Origin: Cylicocyclus nassatus
Taxonomy: Eukaryota; Nematoda; Chromadorea; Rhabditida; Strongylidae
Assembly (NCBI GenBank): GCA_958299035.1
Contig: CATQJL010000001.1
Coordinates: 77,583,594 to 77,647,593, forward strand
Reading direction: 5' to 3'
Length of the DNA stretch: 64,000 bases
Shown in pieces: positions 33,010 through 43,490 of the stretch. Numbering within the stretch: position 1 is the first letter of the stretch; each line of letters starts with the position of its first letter. The notes under the pieces were generated by a model, which saw nothing but the letters and a program-made list of their open reading frames with translations, was not told the DNA's origin and did no database searches. The translations under genes and the position numbers were made by a program.

Positions 33010-33262
33010 CTAGTTGGCGAACCCGGCTCCGCCCGGGACTGTCAATAATTTGTACTCAGCATGCTCGATTACCCCCCTGTGCCAACTCCCAGCCCTGTAG
33101 CTCAAATTTTGCAAAAAAATCGATAAAATCGATGTCGATCGACACGAAAAGTAGCCTATGACACGCTCCCCGCCCCGAAGTGTATGTGTGCCAGGTTTGG
33201 TCCCGATCGGTTCAGAAATGGAATTTTCTATTCGGAACATACGTACATACAGACGTACATAC
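33010..33262 (-). repeat. Tail-type repeat, single unit
   Basis: An inverted copy of the head seen at 23.4 and 41.0 kb: AAAAGTAGCCTATGACACGC, CCCCGCCCCGAAGTGT, GATCGGTTCAGAAATGG, then a run of ACATACAGACGTACAT. The microsatellite tail continues at 34332-34377 beyond an inserted hAT-like element. This layout (conserved stem plus ACAGACAGAC tail and TATATA end) resembles 3' ends of invertebrate LINEs or SINEs; no coding part is attached. Confidence 0.75.
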
Positions 33263-34331
33263 CAGTGGCGTACCGAGGGGTCGAAAATGGGTCGAGAATG
33301 GGTCGCGAAATTTTTGAAAGTTGCTTATATGGGTTACAAAAATGTGCAAGTGACTTGATTATTTTTGTAAATAATTAAAATATTAGGTTGAACCGAAAGT
33401 TCTTTCCCCCCATTTTCAAAAATTCATAACTTCTGATTTTTTCAACCAATTTGGCCGCTTTTATTTTTGTATGAGAGAGTAACTCATGCTCTTCATAATG
33501 ACATCTTAGCTGCTTGCTAATGATCATCTATTGCATAGATAGGAGCGATAGAAGAAAATTAGTCAAAATTTGAATTTTCTGTGTAGGGTCATAAAAAGTC
33601 GGAAACTTGCAACAAAAATCGGAGCAGTCAGTATTGTAACTTCTTTTATCAGCTCTTTCTAACACTGCAGAGTTTGCGCCGATTGAGCGTTTCTATCAAA
33701 AGTTATGATTTTCGAGCAAGCAATACTAAAGGGCGAATTTGATTTATTTTAGCATTTTTCAGGGAAATCATAACTTTTGATAGAGACGCTCAATCGGCGC
33801 AAACTTTGCAGTGTTAGAAAGAGCTGATAAAAGAAGCTACAATACTGACTGCTCCGATTTTTGTTGCAAGTTTCCGATTTTTTATGACCCTACACAGTAA
33901 ATTCAAATTTTGACTAATTTTCTTCTATCGCTCCTATTTCTGGAATAGATGATCATTAGCAAGCAGCTAAAATGTCATTATAAAGAGCATGAGTTACTCT
34001 TTCATACAAAAGCAAATGCAGCCAAATTGGTTGAAAAAATCAGAAGTTATGAATTTTTGAAAATGGGGGGAAAGAACTTTCGGTTCAAACTAATAATTTT
34101 TAAAAATTTTTAGAAAATCAAATTAGCCTTGTAAAAAAATTTTTTTCGGGGGCGTGGCTAACGCCACGCCCCCTTTTTCCAGATTTTAGGAGTCGGGGAC
34201 CCGCAAAAGTTTTGAGAAGCACCTTAAAAATTTCTTCGGAGTGCGTGGCTAACGCCACGCATCTTCTTTAGAAAAAATTTTTTGTCGCGCCCCCCCCCCC
34301 CTCCCGAGCCGAAATCCTGGGTACGCCACTG
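33263..34331. mobile_element. hAT-like MITE with an 8-bp duplication
   Basis: The tips CAGTGGCGTACCGAGGGG and ATCCTGGGTACGCCACTG are flanked by GTACATAC (33255-33262 and 34332-34339). The duplication lies within the ACATAC tail of the surrounding repeat. Without the nested 711-bp element it is about 356 bp. Two copies of the hairpin GCGTGGCTAACGCCACGC lie near 34151 and 34242. Confidence 0.88.
33383..34093. mobile_element. TA-flanked near-perfect foldback, nested
   Basis: A 711-bp hairpin with tips TTAGGTTGAACCGAAAGTTC and GAACTTTCGGTTCAAACTAA, flanked by TA (33381-33382, 34094-34095), inserted in the hAT-like MITE. The arms mirror each other almost base for base to a centre near 33740. No coding potential. 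Confidence 0.94.
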
Positions 34332-34377
34332 GTACATACATACATACAAACAGACATTCAGCTATATATATATATAT

Positions 34378-35054
34378 AGGGTGTCCCAAAAAATGTATCG
34401 AACGTTTGATCGTCATATCTCTCTTTTAAAGAAGTCTTTTTCCTTGCTTCAGGTGCCAACCTGTAGAGCTGGCTTCAACTTAGATTTGCATTATAAAACG
34501 AATCACTCATCTCTCTTCATTACTGTGGGATTACGGTAGAAACTTCAGAGAGGGTTTTAAGCAATGAAAGGCCATATTTTGCCTCAGAAAGGAAACAGAA
34601 CAGCCTGAAAACTTTTACACTAGGCTAATTAGAGTTGCTAATTACAACTGTAAAGTTATCAACTTGTTATGATGCTTCATTGAAAAATTATGCCAGCTAA
34701 GAGGTAGCGGCCATTTTTTCAATGTTCTTAAAAAGTGCGATTACACCGTTTAGAAAGCTTCGCAATCTTGAAAATAGTTGAGTATTGAACTCAGCGTCCA
34801 TAAAAACCCTATTACACATGTTTTCATATTTTTTTGAAAATTTTTGAAACGTCAGCTTTTTCCACACTGACACCATATGTTTCAAGTTTCTACCGTAATC
34901 CTACAGTAGTGAAGAGAGACTGGGCACTTCGTTTTATAAAGCAAATCTAGGTTGAAGCCAGCTCTACAAAGTGGTACCTGAAGCAAGGCAAAAGACTTCT
35001 TGGGAAGAAAGATATTAACGATCAAACGTTCGATACATTTTTTGAGACACCCTG
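34378..35054. mobile_element. CAGGGTGTCCC-family foldback element
   Basis: A roughly 677-bp element starting AGGGTGTCCCAAAAAATGTA (first C lost in a TA run) and ending TTTTTTGAGACACCCTG before TATATA. It carries the GTAGAGCTGGCTTCAACTTA subterminal motif in both arms, as in 13434-13964 and 55135-55809. Confidence 0.88.
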
Positions 35055-35069
35055 TATATATATGTATAA

Positions 35070-35489
35070 GGTGAAACGCTAATTTCGAATCTGTTTGTAT
35101 CTGCAAAGCGCTTTTGAACGGAAAGTTTTGGCAATTTTCGAGGCAATTCAAGGGTCTGCCTGAGGTAAAAACAAGTCTTGAGGTCTTTCGGGCGCTACAA
35201 AGGAGTAATGACTAACCTAAATTTCTTAGAGTGAAAGCATCAACGCATAAAGCGCCGTTGCAGTAACCACAGACCCATTTGAACTCACAGAATGAATGTT
35301 AATCCCTAATGATTATGTTGTAATTGCGCACTGAAGGTTTTGCTTGAAGAAATTCCCATAACTCTCCTTCCAGAAGCACATTGCAGAAGGAAGGGTTTAA
35401 AAACAATTTCTATGCTGTATAAACATTTCATAAATAAACGCCACTTCGACCAAGTACTCTTCCCTTGTAAGATCGAATTTGGTTTCCGT
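35070..35489 (-). repeat. Harbinger-like MITE remnant, part of the inverted duplication
   Basis: It contains ACGCTAATTTCGAATCTG (near 35080) and a CAAGTACTCTTCCCTTG tip ending at about 35469. The - strand of 35320-35490 matches 17800-18010. The other tip is not recognisable. Confidence 0.62.
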
Positions 35490-35826
35490 ATATTGATTTT
35501 GATTTATTTGGTTTCCATATATCCCAAAAAATTATTCAAACATCCAGTAGGTAAACTATATTTATCCCATACAGCAGCTGAACACCCAAAAGAATTCGTT
35601 CATGCGCCTGAATTTGGCCAAGAAAGTCAAAGCAATGAAACTTCGATCTAGAGTGTTGAGTGCTGCTGTGCTAGATGCTGTGATGTTCTCACAGAAAGTT
35701 ACAACCTTAATTTCAATTTTTTTAGAAGGCACATGAAGAAAGCTTTCCGATGATGTGCAGAATTTTCAAAAAAACTTTTGGAAAAAAAACCCAGAATAAC
35801 GCGCATTATTTTTGCATCGACCTAAT
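35490..35826 (+). mobile_element. Right half of a mariner-tipped element
   Basis: It follows 31560-31865 (AGAATTCGTTCATGCGCCTG, AAGAAAGTCAAAGCAATGAA, ATTATTTTTGCATCGACC) and ends CCTAA before TA. The left half is absent, replaced by the Harbinger-like remnant. Confidence 0.72.
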
Positions 35827-36162
35827 ACATAAGTGCGGCTGTGAAGCTTGTATTTTTCTGTCCAAAAACATTTAAAAAGCAGCAAGAATATAAAATATAG
35901 TAGGAGAAATTACTTCAAGTGTTTCGGAAGCTGCTTAAAGCAAACGCAGTGCAACGCTATGAACCGCATCTCCAACTGGTTATAATTACCGAAAACATTC
36001 AGAGATGAGATTTTTTTGATTGTGAACTCTTTCGAATGTCCCTATGGCAGTAAGCAAAATTTTCAATCTTTATATCTCGATATGGCAAACGCTCATTCTT
36101 CTTGTGGTTCAGAAGTATAGTAATAATCGAGTTTGAAATTTTTGAATTTTATAGATTTCTTA

Positions 36163-36450
36163 CAAGGGAAGGATACTTGGTGATCGACTACAAAAGATCG
36201 TCTAAATAAAGTAAAGTTTTATGTTAAGCTCAAGAAAACTGTCTCCTATATATCAGAGTCTAAAAAGACCGGATACTGACGATTATCACTGCCTAAATCT
36301 CGTAAAATCGATTTGGAGAAAACTTCATAATTTTGTTCAGAGAATCGCACAGCAGATAATGAACATAGTTTTGAAATCAGCTTTTCAAGGCGCATCTACC
36401 GGTATACATCTCACTGCAAAAGGCCACGGTCACCAAGTATCCTTCCCTTG
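36163..36450. mobile_element. PIF/Harbinger-like MITE, TTA target duplication
   Basis: A 288-bp element with tips CAAGGGAAGGATACTTGGTG and CACCAAGTATCCTTCCCTTG, flanked by TTA (36160-36162, 36451-36453). The interior from GTAAAGTTTTATGTTAAGCT to the right tip closely follows 1595-1843. Confidence 0.9.
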
Positions 36451-36744
36451 TTAGTGTCTGATGCGTTTGTGTGTCATAGGACCCTGCAAAAAAAGCCTTT
36501 GGAAAAATTATTTTAAAAAATAACGGAGAACTAGATGGAGACATGATCAAAAAACTTGCTGCTTTGCTCTCTGTTTACTTCATCGCATGTTATAACAGCT
36601 CTTGCAGAAGTTGAGACCGTAAATTTTGAGAAGTTGCCAAATTTGGGTTTAGCAAAAACCATGGATCAGAGGTTTCGACGATTGTTTCAGTGACCAAGAA
36701 AGCAGATGGTTTGTAAATATGACCAGAGTCGAGCAAAGAGTATG

Positions 36745-37325
36745 ACACACAAGCGCCGTATACGATCCCCGCCCCATCTGTGTACCTCCTCCCCCCCCCC
36801 ACCACTAGCATTATCGTTTATCTTCCGTAGACATTTTATAAAGGCTCTACCATGCATAATTAGGCACATATTTGTGGTTAGCATGTCAAATAACCTTCAT
36901 GGCCAAGGTTTATGAAATTCTGAGCGTTCCCAATATCAGACCACCCAAGTGAAGTGGTATTTTTCAAACATAACTGACTACATTTCAGAAGCCAATTAGC
37001 TGACTCATTTTGTACTCAATACAAAGCATCACTCCATATTTACCCATAAATCTTGCTTTAGATAAACACCAAACTATGAAATTAGCAGGCCAAAATCTCG
37101 TTTGTGCCCATTTTTCGCTTCTAATGGCTGCGCTTTCACCGGCTTTTACTCAGAGCAAAGAAGATTTGAGTCGAAGTTATTATACTTTCATGAAAACTAG
37201 GCTATCAAAACATATGTTATTATTTCGCTAAAATTCTTTTCGAAGGTAAGTTAATGGGGTGCGCCACAACCCCAGAAAATCTGTGGCCACCACAGCGTTT
37301 TAGGTTTGTGCCACACCCCATTAAC
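36745..37325 (+). mobile_element. Half copy of the hAT-like foldback
   Basis: It follows the left arm and centre of 27181-28301 (TTAGCATGTCAAATA, CCCATTTTTCGCTT-TGATGGCTG, ACTCAGAG-AAGA) up to a central hairpin (GTTAATGGGG / CCCCATTAAC, 37251-37325), after which the right arm is missing. It is more diverged than the copy in the LINE. The tip is degenerate C-rich sequence near 36785. Confidence 0.75.
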
Positions 37326-37785
37326 TTACCTTCAAGACATTCGAATTTCTGTCTTTTTCATGTAGTTGCTACTGTATACCTCTTCTCTATATAATAGTAA
37401 TTTCATTTAGAATTGTTTCTCTTAGAAAAATATAGCCGTTTTCTTTTAGCTATGCAAATGGAAAACACTGCGAAAGTATTGGATTACGATAATATACTAA
37501 GTCTTACTGTGTGAAGCGCGAGGAAAGGCGGCAAGAACATGTATATCAGGTAAAGTTTGGAAGTGTTTGGAAGTTAAACGAAATGAGATTCCTAATGCGA
37601 CCAAAAAAGTAACGGTACTTTGTAATGAATCCAAAAAAGTGGTTTACTCACTTTTGGAACAGAGTTAGCATGTTCGACGTTCGATGCAGTTTTCCGTGCT
37701 CTTTTAAATATCGCTATATTGCAGTTCAACAAACAAGCTTTCAAAAATTCACTGAATTTTGGAATCATGGTTTTCGTGATCAATG

Positions 37786-38070
37786 CTATTTTGTCTCAGC
37801 GTTTATGAGTATTTTAAAACGGAGGAAAAGCACACCATCAAAATTCAAATACACACTTTTGAAAAATTTCCCTCCGAACATGCGCTGCAGAATACTTGGC
37901 AACGGGCAAAAAAATGCTTCGAACTCCTTACAAGTAATCGTTACGTAGATAGCATATACAGGGCGTCCCAAAAAATGTGCACGCTTTTTCAATAACTTGC
38001 TTTCTTCAAGGTCTTTCGCAGACCTTTTTAGGTCATTTTGTGAGCTCAGCCAGCTGTCAGCTAGCTTCAA
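37786..38070 (-). CDS. Open frame shared with 16838-17119 in inverted copy
   Basis: A 94-residue - strand frame beginning in the left end of the element at 37959 and continuing into its flank. It is alignable over its full length with the 16838-17119 frame (KRSAKDLEE, TCKEFEAFF, GVLFLR). No domain is recognised; treated as a repeat-borne frame of uncertain meaning. Confidence 0.25.
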   Translation of the reverse strand: MKLADSWLSSQNDLKRSAKDLEESKLLKKRAHFLGRPVYAIYVTITCKEFEAFFCPLPSILQRMFGGKFFKSVYLNFDGVLFLRFKILINAETK

Positions 38071-38643
38071 CTTAGATTTACAGTATGAATCGAATCTTTG
38101 CTCTCTATCATTACTATAGGATTACGGCTTGAAGTTTCAGCATACAGCGCCACTCCGAAACCACCCTTCTGTGGAAAAACTCATGAAATTTAGAAAATTG
38201 TTTAGCAGTGTTTTCAAACGTGCTGATCTTATTCCAAAACTTTTTACAAATTCAGAGCATTTCTAAAGCTGCACTTGAAAACATTGAAAGAGCAGTTATG
38301 ACTGTTTTCCTGATATAACTTATAGAGGAAGCATGACCCCCGTGCACAAGTTTCATGTTCTGAGATCAGCGACTCCGATTGGCTTAATATGAGAGTTTTT
38401 GGCTTGTTTGCCTTTCTTTTTGAGCAAAATGCGAATATCAAACTTTGAAACCTTCTTCAAAATTCCTGCCGTAATCTCACAGTAATGTAAAAGATTGAAA
38501 ATTCGTTCAGCACTGTGAATCTCAATCTTACAATAATGTAAAAAGGGAAATTTGCTCCGCTTTACAGAATGGTACCCGAACGTTGACAAAGGACATTGAA
38601 GCAGGAAAATCAAGGAAACAGTGCTCACGTTTGAGACACTCTT
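37959..38643. mobile_element. CAGGGTGTCCC-type foldback element
   Basis: It starts CAGGGCGTCCCAAAAAATGT after TA (37957-37958). The right end is degenerate (TTTGAGACACTCTTTC near 38643). It contains the TTCAACTTAGATTTACAGTA subterminal motif. Confidence 0.7.
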
Positions 38644-40034
38644 TCTTCAGAATCGGTGACGAGTGGCGTAGAACGAGGCTTCGCTATGACCAAGTAGGAC
38701 CAAAATTCAAACCCGCTGCCAAACAAAACTTCTACCTTCAAAAACGGTGAACTGGTACCCCAGTGTTATACAGGAGCGTAGAAGCCCCGACTTGGTAATT
38801 AGCTGGCCCCGCAATTCGCAATGGAAGGCTTACACTCATTCAGAAGCCTATTCGACTATGATGTAGAATGCGTTCGGCACATGTCCGCATATAGTAGAAA
38901 ACTAAAATTGGCACTGTTTACTGGAAATTTGTGAAGTTATCTGATGGAAGCCCGTGATTCATTGTAATGAACACGATATCAGGCGGAATTTTTAAGAGGC
39001 AAAACTTGCCGATATTGCCGATATGCCGATATTTCTAACATAGTGTGACTTCCCGTTGAACCTAAAACAGGTTGGCAAAACAGTTCTTCAATTCGCTTAA
39101 TTTTGAACTCGATATCAGATTGTTGGATTCGGCAGACCTCGTATGGGAATGGTGCAAGGCTAAAAATAAAATTAGGAACGTCTTTTAAAAACTGTCAGAA
39201 AATCTTAGATAGCAGTAATGCAGTTACCGGTAAGACTCAATCTCGCGCGAAAATGTAAAAACCGAGAACCCATGAAAAGTCATTTTGTAACTGCGGGCTA
39301 GTGTCTACTGGTATTTCAAGGTTTCGACCTTGATAACGGGACACACGAACAGATTGAAAACAGGAAAGTTTATCCATATGCAAAACAAACAGTAACAACG
39401 ACCTCAATTCCAACAATGAACGAAAACAACAAAAATAGACACGAAATCGGGGGGAAATGTCCCGATTTGTCCCTCCAGCAGGGCTTTACACAACCACGTT
39501 TGGATGAATTCTCGGCGAGTTTTTTACGTGGGGAGGTGGCTCCCTCCTGACCAGTTTTCGACTCCCGCGAGCCTCCTCTGCTCGGTGCTTCCCTCTCCCT
39601 TCCCCTTTTATGCCCTGTTTAGAGGTCAAATCGGCTTCTTCTTTTTCCGCCATCAAATATTGTAGATCTCTGATCCTTTCCATCCAAAAATATAAAGGTA
39701 ACCACTTTTGCCTTTATTCTTAGAAACACCTCTTGAAATCAAAAGAAACACTCTTAAAATCAAATATCTGGCGAGTGCATATATTTGAATTAATGCGCCA
39801 TTTTTTGGTCGTCAATCCGGTTTTTGGAGTCCCTTATGTATTGACTTTTCTAAACAATTTTCGGTTTCAGCATTTCATGCGCGTCAAGGGCTACCCCAAT
39901 AATATATGAACGTTGTGTAAAAATTTCAAGGTGAGGTTTCTAGAAACGTAATAAGTGCCGTATCTGAACGTTTTGTCCAAGCCTATTGAAGATGAAGTTG
40001 TATTCAAATCACTTTTGACGTTTGAACTAAGGTT
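38644..40034. other. Mostly unassigned; GC-richer - strand frame at 39486-39683
   Basis: No element borders are recognised. On the - strand 39683-39486 a 65-codon frame rich in Glu, Lys and Arg (RHxEEARGSRKLVRREP-like) lies in a GC-rich patch and continues open downstream with stops further on. It could be the 5' part of a retroelement, but no motif supports that. The rest is featureless. Confidence 0.3.
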
Positions 40035-40460
40035 GGCTCATATTTGGGCCTGATGTAGATTAGATAACAGGCTACAAACCTGCGCGCGCAAACTATTCGA
40101 TTTCTGATTTGGAAATGGAGAAAATTTGCTCATTTTTTGAAAGCTGATTAAATTTGAAATTTCAATGGTCGGAAAACCAAAAATAAAGCCGTTTTCAGCC
40201 TGAATCAAACAAATCAAGCCAAAACTGTGTGGTTGATTAGAGTTTCCTCTATCAACAAATTGGGTAGCGTTTCGGCTTGATGTGTTTAATTCAAACTGAG
40301 AACGTCTTTATTTTTGGTTTTCCAACTACTGAAATTCGGATTTGAGCACCTCTTAAAAAATGAGCAAATTTTCTCCATTTCCAAACCAAAAATCGAACTG
40401 TCTGCGCAGGTTTGTAGTCTACTATCTAATCTACATTACGCCCAAAAATGAATGCGTCGC
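40035..40460. repeat. Foldback, arms about 165 bp
   Basis: 40035-40205 is mirrored by 40300-40460 (ATGAGCAAATTTTCTCCATT, CCAAAAATAAAG, ACAGGCTACAAACCTGCGC and AGATTAGATA with their complements). Tips and target duplication are not identifiable; it is probably a MITE of another family. Confidence 0.75.
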
Positions 40461-40949
40461 AGTCAAAAAGAGAAAAGATACAAAACAAAACTGCAAAACT
40501 TATGTGCCAACTTAATACTTTCCGTTCTCTCAATAGAATTGAATTCAAATCCAAAATTCTAAATCATTGGGTTTTTTTTTTTTGAAATAGGCAAAGAAGT
40601 TGGCGTCTATTGTATGTATTAAGCCGCTCGATATTCTTCGCTTTGATATCTTCACATAAGCTTACAAAACTCGACTAAAGATTTAGCGGCTCAAGTAGAT
40701 TAAATTCAACATTTGTCCCCTTTCTGCTACCCACAATTGTTCGCTCTGATATCAGAAATCTTTGCAATGCCACCATGATACTTCAAGCGAAGCAGCCCAG
40801 TTTCAATGAATTGGAAAATCTTCGCTCAAAATTTCAGAAAGTGGTTATTCAAATGTATTAAAATCAAATATGATGCAAAATCACTAATTTTCAACTTTTG
40901 GTTCGGAGTCCTCCTTCCTTATCGAGAAACTAGCTGGCTTATCCGGCTT
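40461..40949. other. No supported feature
   Basis: AT-rich interval with a T run at 40571-40582. A short + frame just before the array has no match. Confidence 0.4.
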
Positions 40950-42130
40950 CGCCGTATCCGGACCAAACTTGGCACACATACACTTCGGGCCCCGGCGGGT
41001 GTCACAGTCCACTTTTCGTTATCGATCGATGTCGATTTTACCGATTTTTATCGATTTTTTGCAGAGTTCACCTACAGGGCTAGGAGTTGGCACAGGGGGG
41101 GGAAGTGAGCATGGGGGTTCCGAATACAATATTAGTTTTCAGAATTATCGATTACTTTTAGTGATTTTATCGATTTCTTGTAAATTTTGACATGCGAGGC
41201 TGGGATTTTGCACAGGGGGGTAATCGAGCATGCTGATTGCGAACACAATATTAGTTTTCAGGATCGTTCATTACTTTTATCGATTTTATCGATTTTTTTG
41301 CAAAGTTTGAGCTACGGGGCTGGGAGTTCGCACAGGGAGGTAATCGAGCATGGGGATTCCGAATACAATATTGGTTTTCGGGATTATCGATTACTTTTAT
41401 CGATTTTATCGATTTTTTTGCAAAGTTTGAGCTAGGGGCTGGGAGTTGGCACAGGGGGGGGGGGGTAATCGAGCATGCTGATTACGAACACAATATTAGT
41501 TTTCAGGATCGTCCATTACTTTTATCGATTTTATCGATTTTTTTGCAAAGTTTGAGCTAGGGGCTGGGAGTTGGCACAGGGGGGGGGGGTAATCGAGCAT
41601 GCTGATTACGAACACAATATTAGTTTTCAGGATCGTCCATTACTTTTATCGATTTTATCGATTTTTTTGCAAAGTTTGAGCTACGGGGCTGGGAGTTCGC
41701 ACAGGGGGGTAATCGAGCATGGGGATTCCGAATACAATATTGGTTTTTGGGATTATTGATTACTTTTATCGATTTTATCGATTTTTTTTTGCAAAGTTTG
41801 AGCTAGGGGGCTGGGAGTTGGCACAGGGGGTAATCGAGCATGCTGATCATCCCCAAGGGGGGATGATCAGCATGGGGGATGATCGGGATAATTGTAACTC
41901 CCAGCCCCGTAGGTGAACTCAGCAAAAAAATCGATAAAAATCGATAAAATCGATATCGATCGATGACGAAAAGTAGCCTATGACACGCGGCGGGGCCCGA
42001 AGTGTATGTGTGCCAAGTTTGGTCCGGATCGGTTCAGAAATGGAATTTTCTATTCGGAACATACGTACAGACAGACATACATACAGACATACAGACAAGA
42101 CATACAAACAGACATTCAGCTTTATATATA
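40950..42130. repeat. Tail-type tandem array with inverted heads at both ends
   Basis: The left head (TCCGGACCAAACTTGGCACA, 40960-41030) leads into about seven units of 119-126 bp (GGCTGGGAGTT-GCACAGGGG, TCGAGCATG, CACAATATTAGTTTTCAGGA, TTTTATCGATTTTATCGA). Units ending GCATGCTGAT and GCATGGGGAT alternate. After a centre near 41850-41890 the head reappears inverted (41905-42060), followed by a GACAGACATACATAC microsatellite and TATATA. The whole is thus a foldback with an expanded left arm. Confidence 0.88.
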
Positions 42131-42444
42131 AGATTAGACGAGGACTTAGGAATTAAGTCGCACTCCATCTAAGGGGAGAAACGAAACGCTGTGGAAAGGT
42201 ACCATACGCAATTATTTTTTTATTAGCACGCAGTATAGACTGTTTGGTGCAATTTAGCTTCTAAAATTATTGAAAATAAAAGAACTTGATAATTGTTTTA
42301 GGGAAACGCAAACTTTTTTAAGTACAAGCCGATCATGAGCATTTCAAAAAGGGAAATTTGGCAGCTAAATTAGCATATCCTGCACAGGCGAAATCGCTAA
42401 AACTTTGGGCGATAACAACAGCTAACAAGATTTCCAAATGAAAA
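42131..42444. other. No supported feature
   Basis: Short AT-rich interval after the microsatellite tail. Confidence 0.4.
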
Positions 42445-43061
42445 TTAGATCGAACATTCTGTTGTCTGATTCTCAAACAATTTAATTTCTCTCTATCTGA
42501 AACTTTGCTGTAATCTTACTGAGAAAGAAGAAAAAGCCTTCTGCTTTGTAGTGCTGCTTTTCACGCGAACAGTGGTTGCAGAGGCAAAAGTCGATCAAGA
42601 AGAGCATTCAAGCTTCGATCATTTAGAGTTCGATCTTCAAAAATCCAAAAGTCTGCGGAAAACTTCGAAATCGTCAGTACATTAGTTTTATTAGCTACTC
42701 TTTCCAACTTAAAAAAGTTTGCGCTGATCGAATGCCTCTAACACATGGTTTCTAAGTTTACAATAAGAAATCAGCTCTTTCAAGAGACGAGATCAGCACG
42801 AACTTTCCACATTTGGGAAAAGGTTATAAATCATATGTACTAACGATTCCGAATTTTCTGTAGCGTCTCAGATTTTCGGCGGCCTAACTCAATGTATTCA
42901 AAGCATTAACATCAATTATCATTGCAACCAGTGTGAGGGAGAAAAACAGCACTACAAAGTGAATGGCTTATTTTTCAGTGAAATTACAGCAAAGCAACTC
43001 TGCAAGATAGCGAGAATTTACGATTTTTTGTGAACGAAACGACACTTTCGGACTGTCCTAA
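42445..43061. mobile_element. Foldback element with mariner-like tips
   Basis: A roughly 617-bp hairpin. The left tip is degenerate (TTAGATCGAACATTCTGT); the right tip CACTTTCGGACTGTCCTAA is followed by TA. Arms 42485-42610 and 42900-43020 mirror each other (CTTTGCTGTAATCTTACTGA, CTTTGTAGTGCTGCTTTTC). Confidence 0.7.
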
Positions 43062-43490
43062 TAATAATTTTGTGAAACTGCAAGCAACGCTTGTCAAATA
43101 TGTGGTCGGTCCGAGATGCGCCGTTTTCTTGGAAATTGGAAGATAAAAAGATTGTCCAACTGCTGCACCACTCAATGCAAAATTTTGGCTCTTACTAATG
43201 GCTTTGTTGCAGATGTGATTTTTTACAAGCGCTTTGATAATCCACAGGAAGACCCTTTGTTTTCATGCACCTTATCTGACCGATAAAGTTTCCAATAAAG
43301 CTTCGATAATCATTGAACAAAGCAAAACTGGGGTGTAGTTCTCTTGCAATTCTTAAACCTTGTGCTGAAAATTTATATGCAACTTTCTAAAAGCAATTAG
43401 TTTTGAAAAAAAACGCGTGACTTATAATTGGACTAAAGACTGAGAAGCAAACGTCCAAAAATTGACCAGAACTGGATTTGGTTGAAAGTA

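Noticed and set aside
41187..41916. LLLSILSIFLQSLSYGAG-type repeat protein
   Set aside because: Same cause: the 119-126-bp minisatellite read in frame. Unit lengths are not all multiples of three, so no continuous product results.
41040..42060. CRISPR-like regularly spaced repeats
   Set aside because: Units are 119-126 bp, similar over their whole length with no unique spacers, in eukaryotic DNA.
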